Source: Microscillaceae bacterium
GTDB taxonomy: Bacteria; Bacteroidota; Bacteroidia; Cytophagales; Microscillaceae
Assembly: GCA_003483885.1 (NCBI GenBank)
Contig: DMXI01000680.1
Location: 1-28,562 of the forward strand
DNA: 28,562 nt
Direction: 5' to 3'
Part shown: one piece after another, positions 16,233 to 23,044 of the stretch
Layout: each line of letters opens with the position of its first letter
How positions within the stretch are numbered: position 1 is the stretch's first letter
Notes under the pieces: model-generated
The model's input: only the letters and a program-made list of their open reading frames with translations
Told to the model about the DNA's origin: nothing
Databases searched by the model: none
Program-made: the position numbers and the translations under genes

Positions 16233-16979
16233 AGTCTAATTGCTTTATTTTATATTGATTGATATAACTTAGTTAATCTGATTGTAAGTTTTTTAGTAAA
16301 GATTTATCTTTTAGACACGTGTACGCGAAAAAGGTAGTAGAGGGTTTTATTTTTTTATATAAATTTTATTCTATTTTTTTTAGTAAAACCACCCTAGGGG
16401 ATACTACCTATATTCATTTTATTTTTGGTTGGTATTTTTTCCCATGCGGTGTAGTAATTACGTTGAATAATCTCATTGATAGTTAATTAAATAAAGTATC
16501 ACCAGCTCATAAAAAACACACTTACAGATAATCAAAATATGCTTAAAACATCAAAAAAGGCATTATTTTTGCTAAAAGCTTAGTCAAAAATATCCTCATC
16601 ACTCACTCAACTTACCCTTGGTCCTTAATCCACCCCCTACTTTAAAAATCACAATTTACGCACCTAAGTTTCTCTCAATTTTTCTACCCAAAGTTCATTA
16701 TTTTTCTACTCAAAGAACGCAACTTGTTTAACACCCATTCACAAAAAGTACAAACATTTCGTGGTTTCACGCCTTTTTCTCACCAAGTCATACGCTCATG
16801 TAATATTCAACCGAAAAAACACATTTATTTTAGGTAGACGTCCGCTAAGCTCGTCACCCTTTTATTTCCTGTAAAAGACAACTCCACAAACACCAGTACT
16901 TGTACACCGCAACTACTCAAGCTTTTTTATGTTAATCAAAATACCTACCTTGATTTTTATAATATTAGATTCAAATTAT
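16233..16979. other. Long AT-rich region without genes
   Basis: This stretch of about 750 bases separates the small exported gene (leftward) from the ADP-ribosylglycohydrolase gene (rightward), so promoters for both should lie here. It contains an 8-base palindrome ACACGTGT at 16315-16322, an imperfect inverted repeat at 16332-16409, a TATTTTTG element at 16420-16427 that could be chance in such AT-rich DNA, a 16-base direct repeat at 16678-16715, and a small CGTG/CACG hairpin followed by T at 16760-16778. No reading frame of useful length is present on either strand. Part of it may be a decayed gene, which I cannot show. Confidence 0.6.
16332..16409. repeat. Imperfect inverted repeat
   Basis: AGGTAGTA (16332-16339) pairs with TACTACCT (16402-16409). 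Inside it GGTTTTA (16343-16349) pairs with TAAAACC (16384-16390), with short unpaired parts between. The loop is about 34 bases of nearly pure A and T. It could be a regulatory RNA element, an operator, or a remnant of a small repeat element. Confidence 0.4.
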
Positions 16980-17951
16980 ATGGTTTCAAATATCAGCTTA
17001 GATCGCATCAAAGGCTTTTTTATGGGGTTGGCCGTGGGCGATGCCCTGGGTATTCCAGTAGAGTTTTATAGTCGGAAAAAACTTATTGAAAACCCAGTAA
17101 CCGATATGCGCAGCGGTGGTACCTATGAAACACCTGCGGGTACTTGGTCAGTAGATGGGTCGCTTACTTTTTGTGTAGCCGAAAGCCTATTGCAGGGCTT
17201 CCACTTACAAAACATTGCCGATAAATTTGTACAGTTTCTTTACCAGGACTATTGGACTGCCCGAAACGAAGTATTCGATGTGGGAGTAGTAGTGGCCCAG
17301 TCTGTAGAACGCATCAAAAAAGGAGCAAAACTCGCTGAAGCTGGCGGAAACGATGAAATGGACAACGGCAATGGTGCACTTAATTATACCTTGCCCTTAG
17401 GGCTCTATCATCATAGCTTGCCAGTAAGCCAGCGTTTTGCCGAAATCGCTCAATTGTCATCGCTTACCAATCGTCACCTTCGTTCTGTTTTGGGTGCATT
17501 TATTTTTTCGGAAATGGGACTATGGCTCATGCGTGGGGGACATATTACACCTCAAAAGGCGTATGATGCTATGACCCAAACTGTTAATGAATTGATAGAG
17601 GAAGAAGAAAACCTGGAGCAAGAAGCGCGACATTATCATCGTATTTTACACGCCAATATTGCTGATTTGCCTGAAGGTACGATTCAATCTACCGCCTATG
17701 TAGTACATTCGCTAGAGGCTTGCTTTTGGAGCTTGCTCAATAGCAGCAATTTTAGCGAGGCTGTACTCAAAGCAGTAAATCTGGGAGAAGATGCCGACAC
17801 AATTGGGGCTATGACAGGGGCCTTGGCGGGATTGTATTATGGATATGAACATATACCTCAGGAATGGATCACTTCTATTGCTCGCAAAGACGACATTTTG
17901 AAACTCAGCACTGAATTCTACCAAAAGGTAATAAACGTTTCTCACGCCTAG
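16980..17951 (+). CDS. ADP-ribosylglycohydrolase family protein with altered active-site motifs
   Basis: A 323-residue all-helical cytosolic protein of the DraG/ARH family (PF03747). Family members remove ADP-ribose from proteins or hydrolyse related compounds with two metal ions. Family marks present: RIKGFFMGLAVGDALG at 9-24, GTWSVDGSLTF at 54-64, EVFDVG near 97-102, DNGNGAL at 128-134, and the C-terminal metal motif NLGEDADTIGA at 267-277. The usual S/T-D-D-S/T is SVDG here (Val58, Gly60), the usual LMR after NGNGSL is LNY, and the usual T-H in the middle is T-N. It may be inactive or have a changed activity. I prefer the ATG at 16980; an in-frame ATG at 16929 would add 17 hydrophobic residues. 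Confidence 0.85.
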   Translation: MVSNISLDRIKGFFMGLAVGDALGIPVEFYSRKKLIENPVTDMRSGGTYETPAGTWSVDGSLTFCVAESLLQGFHLQNIADKFVQFLYQDYWTARNEVFDVGVVVAQSVERIKKGAKLAEAGGNDEMDNGNGALNYTLPLGLYHHSLPVSQRFAEIAQLSSLTNRHLRSVLGAFIFSEMGLWLMRGGHITPQKAYDAMTQTVNELIEEEENLEQEARHYHRILHANIADLPEGTIQSTAYVVHSLEACFWSLLNSSNFSEAVLKAVNLGEDADTIGAMTGALAGLYYGYEHIPQEWITSIARKDDILKLSTEFYQKVINVSHA

Positions 17952-17959
17952 TACGTTTG
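17952..17959 (+). promoter_or_regulatory. Candidate -7 element for the exported protein gene
   Basis: The bases read TACGTTTG, an exact TAnnTTTG match, directly after the ADP-ribosylglycohydrolase stop and 23 bases before the next ATG. I could not find a TTG at the right distance upstream. It suggests the following gene can be transcribed independently. Confidence 0.45.
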
Positions 17960-17982
17960 CATAATAAACACAACTTACAATT

Positions 17983-18543
17983 ATGAAAAAGATTACCTAT
18001 ATTTTACTCATCTCGTTGTTGAGCAGCTCACTGGTGTTAGCCCAGAAAAGGGCAAAAACGCCAGTAGATTTACTAAAAAAAATTCACAAGTATGCTTCCA
18101 AAAAAGAATATGATAAGCTCAAGCCTTATCTTTACCAAGGAGTGATCACCAACGGACCTACCAAGGAAATGACAGGAAAAACCATGGCCGAAATTATTCT
18201 AAAGGGAATGAAAGAAGGCAATATGGGCTCTGATTTTAGTTTCAATGCTGATGCACTCCAAACCATCATTGATAAACACAGTGATCGTCTCGAACCCATT
18301 CCGCAGAAGTTACGTAGCAAACTATTCGGTGAAAGCCGCAGCAGTTTCAGTCAATTCAAAGACCTTAAACAAATTGCAGACAATACTCCCAATGACTTGT
18401 ATACTTTTGAATATAAAGGAGTACGAATGCTTATAGCCAAAATAAACAAAGGTTTTCGTTTGGTATTTTGGGAGGGCCTCAAATACTTCGGCAAAAATGG
18501 TAACAACCTGAGTACTGAACCAAGCAAGGGCGGAGGAAAATAA
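17983..18543 (+). CDS. Exported protein, unknown function
   Basis: A 186-residue protein that I do not recognise. It has a clear Sec signal peptide (MKKITYILLISLLSSSLVLA, cleavage likely before Gln21). The mature part is lysine-rich and mostly helical (PVDLLKKIHKYASKKEYDKL near the start), then has a short beta-rich section near the end (YTFEYKGVRMLIAKI, FRLVFWEGL) and a glycine-lysine tail. The early part recalls small periplasmic DUF4878/NTF2-like proteins, but I cannot support a family. It lies 31 bases after the ADP-ribosylglycohydrolase gene with its own possible promoter, and is closed by a strong terminator. Confidence 0.75.
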   Translation: MKKITYILLISLLSSSLVLAQKRAKTPVDLLKKIHKYASKKEYDKLKPYLYQGVITNGPTKEMTGKTMAEIILKGMKEGNMGSDFSFNADALQTIIDKHSDRLEPIPQKLRSKLFGESRSSFSQFKDLKQIADNTPNDLYTFEYKGVRMLIAKINKGFRLVFWEGLKYFGKNGNNLSTEPSKGGGK

Positions 18544-18548
18544 TGAGT

Positions 18549-18595
18549 ATTAGGGTTACTAAAGGGCGTTTTGGTAACCCTAATCAACTTTTTTT
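18549..18595 (+). terminator. Intrinsic terminator
   Basis: ATTAGGGTTAC (18549-18559) pairs perfectly over 11 bases with GTAACCCTAAT (18574-18584). A CAAC spacer and seven T (18589-18595) follow. It ends the ADP-ribosylglycohydrolase/exported protein unit five bases after the last stop. Confidence 0.88.
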
Positions 18596-18816
18596 CGTAT
18601 TGGTATAGTATAAATCACATACAATCTCACCAAAATACGCACTCTCCTAACCTTTTTCTATCATTATTATATTAAACCCTGATTTTCTGCTGGAAATCAC
18701 AAGATATATCCGTAAATTCAATGGCTCATTGATGAACTACTGGCTTGTAACCCCTGTTTACTCATAACAAAGGGTGCTAAAACAAATGGAAAAAACGAAT
18801 ATTGCTTGGAATTTTA

Positions 18817-21108
18817 ATGAAACAAAAGTTGCCACATATTATTGTTGCAATTGGCCTGCTGATTATACTGGGGAGCTGTAAAACCCACAAGAAAGATACT
18901 GATATACCCACTGCCAAACAGGGAGCATTATCGCTCACCCACTTGAGCTTTGAGCAACACCCACAAATTTCTTTAAAAGGAGAATGGGAGTTTTATTGGC
19001 AAAAATATGTATCTCCTCAAGACTTTACACAAGCCAATCACCCGAAACCTCATTTTGCTATCTTACCTGGCATATGGTCGGCCCATCAGAATATACCAGT
19101 CAACCTCAAAGCCCAAGGGTATGCAACTTATCGTCTCAAAATAGCATTGCCTCCAAATACACCTTCTTTGGCGCTTAAGGTCCCTACCATAAGTATGGCC
19201 TATGATCTATATATCAATGGTAAAAAACTATGCTCAGTAGGAAAAATAGGTCGTAATAAGCAAGAAAACAATCCTGAATATCGCCCCTTGATTTTAGACA
19301 TACCTTCAGGGCATCAGTCGCTTGATTTAGTACTGCAAGTGTCTAATTTTCATCATCGTAAAGGAGGTATTTGGCGCCCGCTCCAACTAGGAACCACTCA
19401 AGCCATTCATTCTGCCTGGCTCAATACCACTATGGCAGACCTGTTTTTAATGGGTAGCATTCTCATTATGGCGCTCTATCACTTAGGGCTTTATTTTATC
19501 CGTCGTCGGGAGAAGTCGGCACTCTACTTTAGCTTATTTTGTTTGTTTGTAGGGATTCGTATCATTACTACGGGCGACTACATGATCAATTATATTGTAG
19601 ACATCCACCCTAGCCTCATCATTCGCCTGGAATATATTACTTTTTTCATTGGAGGGTTATTCTTTGCGGCGTTTATCCATTCTATTTTTCCCAAAGATAT
19701 GCACCACATTCCGGTAAGGGTCTTTCAAGCATTTGCTTTATTGTTGACACTTATCACGATTTTTACACCCATTATTGTATTTACGCGTACGGTCATTATT
19801 TTTCAAGTGCTTACCCTCTTGGCAGGCACATATTCAATGGCTGTGTTGGTAATCGCAACATACAGGAAACGAGAGAGTTCAATTGCCTTTTTAGCTGGTT
19901 GGCTCATCTTATTTACTTCTATCTTAAACGATATTTTATATACCAATTATTTGGTAAATACGGGGTACTTTGCCGGATTAGGCTTATTTCTGTTTATCTT
20001 TTCTCAGGCATTTTTACTTTCTACCCGCTTTTCTAAGGCATTTAGACAAGCCGAAAAGCTCTCTGAAGAACTTGACTACACTAATAAAAACCTGGAGCGA
20101 ATTGTGGCCAATCGTACCGCTTCGCTACAAGAAGCCAACGAGGAACTTCAGTCGCTCAATGAGTTTAAAGAAGCTATGGCAGGAATGGTAGTGCATGACC
20201 TCAAAAATCCGCTCAATGCCATTATTAACCTTACCGAGCAGGTAACTATCAAGGAAGCAGGTAAACAAATGCTCGACTTGGTCACCAATATTTTAGATAT
20301 TCAAAAACTGGAAACAGCTCAAATCAATCTTACTCAAGCGGGGGTAAATCTTAGAATGCTGGCTCATCAGGCGCTCAACCAAGTAAGCTATTTGATAGAA
20401 GCCAAAGATTTACACATCCAAAACGGTTGTACGGCTACCTACTGGGTAAATATAGACGAAGAAATCATTCAGCGGGTACTGACCAATTTATTAACCAATG
20501 CGATCAAGTATACCCCTGAAGGAGGGAACATTAGTATTGAAGCTACCTTGCAAAAGCAACGATTGATCAAAATTTGGGTAAAAGACAATGGCATTGGGAT
20601 TCCGCAAGATAAACAAGAAATGATTTTTGATAAGTTTGGCCAGGTAGAGGCCCGTCAGTCAGGGGTAGCTCGAGCCTCGGGATTGGGACTTACTTTTTGC
20701 AAGCTGGCAGTAGAGGCCCACGGAGGCTCCATTGGTGTACGCTCATTACCAGGACAAGGAGCCGAGTTTTGGTTTACGGTACCGCTCCAATCTATCCAAA
20801 CCGCGGAGCAAACATATGAGCAGGCAGCTCGCCAAAATGTATATGGACAAAACAAAACTACCAAACGAACCCCTAAGCCATTCAAATCCTTTGATTTTCA
20901 ATTAACCTCAGAAGATAAGGCTATTTTGGCTCCTTATTTGGCAGATTTCCAACAACTCGATGTATATGAGGTAAGTGCATTACGTCGCCTCATTAACCAA
21001 ATAGATACCCAAGAACGAGAAAATTTGCAACGCTGGCTCAAAGAAATCACTCAAGCCATGTATGCCTGTAACGAAGATAAATATTATGCACTGTTGGGCG
21101 TAGCCTAA
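18817..21108 (+). CDS. 7TMR-DISM sensor histidine kinase (lipoprotein-like N-terminus)
   Basis: A 763-residue inner-membrane sensor kinase. The N-terminus ends in the lipobox-like LGSC (Cys21). Residues about 35-195 form a beta-rich jelly-roll-like extracytoplasmic domain, followed by seven membrane spans at about 205-402 (7TMR-DISM type). A coiled coil (about 405-455) leads to the DHp helix VHDLKNPLNAII with phospho-acceptor His460, then the ATPase domain: N box NLLTNAIKYTP (Asn561), G1 KDNGIGIP near 589, GLGLTFCKL at 622-630. A tail of about 75 residues (690-763) follows, shared with the kinase at 23045-25672. I chose the ATG at 18817; an upstream TTG at 18802 is unlikely. The cognate regulator is probably the next gene. 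Confidence 0.92.
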   Translation: MKQKLPHIIVAIGLLIILGSCKTHKKDTDIPTAKQGALSLTHLSFEQHPQISLKGEWEFYWQKYVSPQDFTQANHPKPHFAILPGIWSAHQNIPVNLKAQGYATYRLKIALPPNTPSLALKVPTISMAYDLYINGKKLCSVGKIGRNKQENNPEYRPLILDIPSGHQSLDLVLQVSNFHHRKGGIWRPLQLGTTQAIHSAWLNTTMADLFLMGSILIMALYHLGLYFIRRREKSALYFSLFCLFVGIRIITTGDYMINYIVDIHPSLIIRLEYITFFIGGLFFAAFIHSIFPKDMHHIPVRVFQAFALLLTLITIFTPIIVFTRTVIIFQVLTLLAGTYSMAVLVIATYRKRESSIAFLAGWLILFTSILNDILYTNYLVNTGYFAGLGLFLFIFSQAFLLSTRFSKAFRQAEKLSEELDYTNKNLERIVANRTASLQEANEELQSLNEFKEAMAGMVVHDLKNPLNAIINLTEQVTIKEAGKQMLDLVTNILDIQKLETAQINLTQAGVNLRMLAHQALNQVSYLIEAKDLHIQNGCTATYWVNIDEEIIQRVLTNLLTNAIKYTPEGGNISIEATLQKQRLIKIWVKDNGIGIPQDKQEMIFDKFGQVEARQSGVARASGLGLTFCKLAVEAHGGSIGVRSLPGQGAEFWFTVPLQSIQTAEQTYEQAARQNVYGQNKTTKRTPKPFKSFDFQLTSEDKAILAPYLADFQQLDVYEVSALRRLINQIDTQERENLQRWLKEITQAMYACNEDKYYALLGVA

Positions 21109-21181
21109 TGTACATGCTCTCATCAAATATTGAATGTCACTATAGTTAAAACTCCCTCAGTAACTCAATAATTGGCATAAA

Positions 21182-21297
21182 AATTACGCTTACATAATGA
21201 CCTCATCCAATCCAACCCTTGTAGTGTCATCAACAAGGAGTCTGTTAGCATTTTGGATGAATTTATTGACTACTTTTTACTTTATGTAATCGTAAAT
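21182..21297. repeat. Long-spaced inverted repeat upstream of the response regulator
   Basis: The 16 bases at 21182-21197 (AATTACGCTTACATAA) match the reverse complement of 21282-21297 (TTATGTAATCGTAAAT) at 14 of 16 positions, with 84 bases between. The right arm ends 20 bases before the response regulator ATG. The half-sites could bind one regulator at two places and loop the DNA, or form an RNA stem. Confidence 0.5.
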
Positions 21298-21317
21298 AAT
21301 AATTGCAGAGCGAAACC

Positions 21318-22172
21318 ATGGAAGAAAATACCCTGCTTGTAGTTGACGACGATAAACAAAGCTTACAAACCATTAATTATTACCTCCAGAAAAGTACTGA
21401 AAGATACCAGGTCCTGAGTGCTACTAATGGAGCGTTGGCATTACGCATATTGGAAAAGAAAATGCCCGAATTGATCATTACAGATTGGGATATGCCTCAA
21501 ATAAATGGTCTGGAACTCATTCGGCGCGTCAAACAAAACCCTCAAACAGCTCATTTACCAATTATTGTTATTACTGGAATCAATACTACTCCTGAAAACC
21601 TACAGGAGGCACTTGAGCTTGGAGCAGATGATTTTTTACGGAAGCCACTCAATTACGTAGAACTCTACGCCCGTACGGCAGCTACCTTGAAAACTTACCG
21701 TTATATGCGTACCATAGAGCAACAAAAGCAGGATATTGCCGCACAAAAGCATCGAGAGCTTAGCTCTAAGACTGTAGAACTTATTCAAAAAAGAGAGTTT
21801 TTGATTGAGATTCGTGATAACATCAATCAGGTATTGCCTAAACTAAAAGGGGAAGCTAAAAAGAAAATTCATAAAATTGAACGAGCGATTCAGAGCAACT
21901 TAAACGTACAAAAATCCTGGGAGGTGTTCAAAGTACATTTTGATAACGTGCACCCTCATTTTTTTAAAAACCTATTAAGTACTTGTCCAGGGCTTACCCA
22001 AAACGACTTGAAACATTGTGCCTACCTCAAAATAGGATTATCTACTAAAGAAATCGCCCATATATTTAATATTTCGCCCAATAGTGTGCTTACTCACCAC
22101 TACCGAATCAAGAAAAAACTGGGCATTGATTCTGAAAAAAAATTGATTGGTTATATACAATTGGTCGTATAA
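21318..22172 (+). CDS. Response regulator, receiver domain plus coiled coil and LuxR-like HTH
   Basis: A 284-residue cytosolic regulator. The receiver domain (about 4-125) shows the acidic pocket VVDDD at 8-12, phospho-acceptor Asp56 in ITDWDMP, Thr86 in VITG and Lys109 in RKP, so it looks functional. A charged coiled coil (about 130-200) follows, then WEVFKVHFDNVHPHFF and a helix-turn-helix (LTQNDLKHCAYLKIGLSTKE, then IAHIFNISPNSVLTHHYRI) with a basic end. This output module is the one usually found at the C-terminus of Bacteroidota Y_Y_Y and TPR sensors; here it is fused to a receiver. The ATG at 21318 is preferred to an upstream TTG. It sits between two kinases with matching DHp helices and is their likely target. 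Confidence 0.9.
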   Translation: MEENTLLVVDDDKQSLQTINYYLQKSTERYQVLSATNGALALRILEKKMPELIITDWDMPQINGLELIRRVKQNPQTAHLPIIVITGINTTPENLQEALELGADDFLRKPLNYVELYARTAATLKTYRYMRTIEQQKQDIAAQKHRELSSKTVELIQKREFLIEIRDNINQVLPKLKGEAKKKIHKIERAIQSNLNVQKSWEVFKVHFDNVHPHFFKNLLSTCPGLTQNDLKHCAYLKIGLSTKEIAHIFNISPNSVLTHHYRIKKKLGIDSEKKLIGYIQLVV

Positions 22173-22203
22173 AAACCTCTGATAGCATTTTGCTACCAGA
22201 GGT
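22171..22203 (-). terminator. Terminator of the exported protein gene, touching the regulator stop
   Basis: ACCTCTG (22175-22181) pairs with CAGAGGT (22197-22203), and TAGC (22183-22186) with GCTA (22192-22195). On the minus strand the stem is followed by TTTTT (22175 to 22171), which overlaps the response regulator stop codon on the other strand. No T-run follows on the plus strand. Confidence 0.7.
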
Positions 22204-22268
22204 GCTACAAAGTAGTATTCAATAATCCAAAGGAGATTTTTAGCTTGAGTTTATCTCTAATCTGCTAA

Positions 22269-22763
22269 TTACAGTTTAGTGACAGACTTTAATATTTGTC
22301 CAACTTCGTTTCCGTAAGTGTTTTCGTTGACAGTGGCAGTGATACCTACTACGACCAAACCTTTGGCACCTTTTTTTACCGTAAGCGCCAATACCGACAT
22401 AGGCACGTCTCCATTCACGTTACCTTCTACATATAATCCTGACAAACCGTTGATATTAGTCGAACTTGGATTTTTAAGTACGATACCATTGTACATGGCA
22501 CTTAATTGTTGTTTTAAGGTTGCTGGGCTTATCTCTGAGGCAGCTACTTCCATTACCATCAACGAAACAGCTCCTTGATCTTTAGAAAGGGTAATTACAT
22601 TTTCTTCGTTGGAAGCACTGCTCCAACCAGCAGGGATGGTTACTTGAAAATTTGATTCGGTAATGACTGTCTCTTGTGCCTGAGTGTTTAAAACAGCTAC
22701 AAAACTTAAGATTACTACGAGTGATAGTTTAGTAAACCAAGAAAATTTGTGGTTGCTCATCAT
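22269..22763 (-). CDS. Small exported protein, DUF1795/PsbP-like, unknown function
   Basis: A 164-residue secreted or periplasmic protein. Residues 1-30 form a signal peptide (KLSLVVILSFVAVLNTQA, cleavage before QETV). The mature part begins with FQVTIPAGW, the 'F-V-I-P-GW' start seen in PsbP-like and DUF1795-like small proteins, followed by alternating beta strands and one helix (ATLKQQLSAMYNGIVL) and ends in a helix with GQILKSVTKL. Such proteins are often of unknown role. It is placed between the response regulator and the second kinase but on the opposite strand, so it is not in their operon; a regulatory target or partner role is only a guess. The start may be either of two adjacent ATGs. 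Confidence 0.7.
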   Translation of the reverse strand: MMSNHKFSWFTKLSLVVILSFVAVLNTQAQETVITESNFQVTIPAGWSSASNEENVITLSKDQGAVSLMVMEVAASEISPATLKQQLSAMYNGIVLKNPSSTNINGLSGLYVEGNVNGDVPMSVLALTVKKGAKGLVVVGITATVNENTYGNEVGQILKSVTKL

Positions 22764-22904
22764 AAAAAATAGCTTTTAATTTTAAAATCACTCAAATAAC
22801 GAGGTTTTGACAAGCAAAGTAAGGCGTTTGATAAGGTTTATCAAGAACAAAAGGATATAAACGATCAATACAAATCACTGGTTGTCAGTCACTTGAAAAA
22901 AAAC

Positions 22905-22922
22905 GTCTATATTTTGTCTATA
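22905..22922. repeat. Short direct repeat with 11-base period upstream of the TPR kinase
   Basis: GTCTATA occurs at 22905-22911 and 22916-22922, exactly one helical turn apart, 123 bases before the kinase start. Such spacing is typical of paired regulator half-sites. The same block contains a TTGATAA/TTATCAA hairpin at 22828-22844. Confidence 0.35.
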
Positions 22923-23044
22923 AATTCGTTCCTTTGCAGAAGAAGCCTGAAGATTTGATGGCGATACTTTTTTAAACCCAATCAAGAGGTTTTATTGTTC
23001 TATGATCGATTACCTCTTATCGCTTTAATCACGAATTTTAAACC

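Noticed and set aside
5025..16397. Ten-base match CTAGGGTGGT at 5025-5034 and, reversed, at 16388-16397
   Set aside because: A ten-base match between a short query and both strands of a 28 kb window is expected about once by chance; the flanks do not match.
16929..16979. N-terminal extension of the ADP-ribosylglycohydrolase as a signal or membrane anchor
   Set aside because: The family is cytosolic and homologues start just before RIKGFFMGLAVGDALG; the extra residues come from AT-rich leader sequence.
22318..22578. Open frame on the plus strand opposite the exported protein gene
   Set aside because: It is the mirror of a well-supported coding region with a signal peptide on the minus strand.
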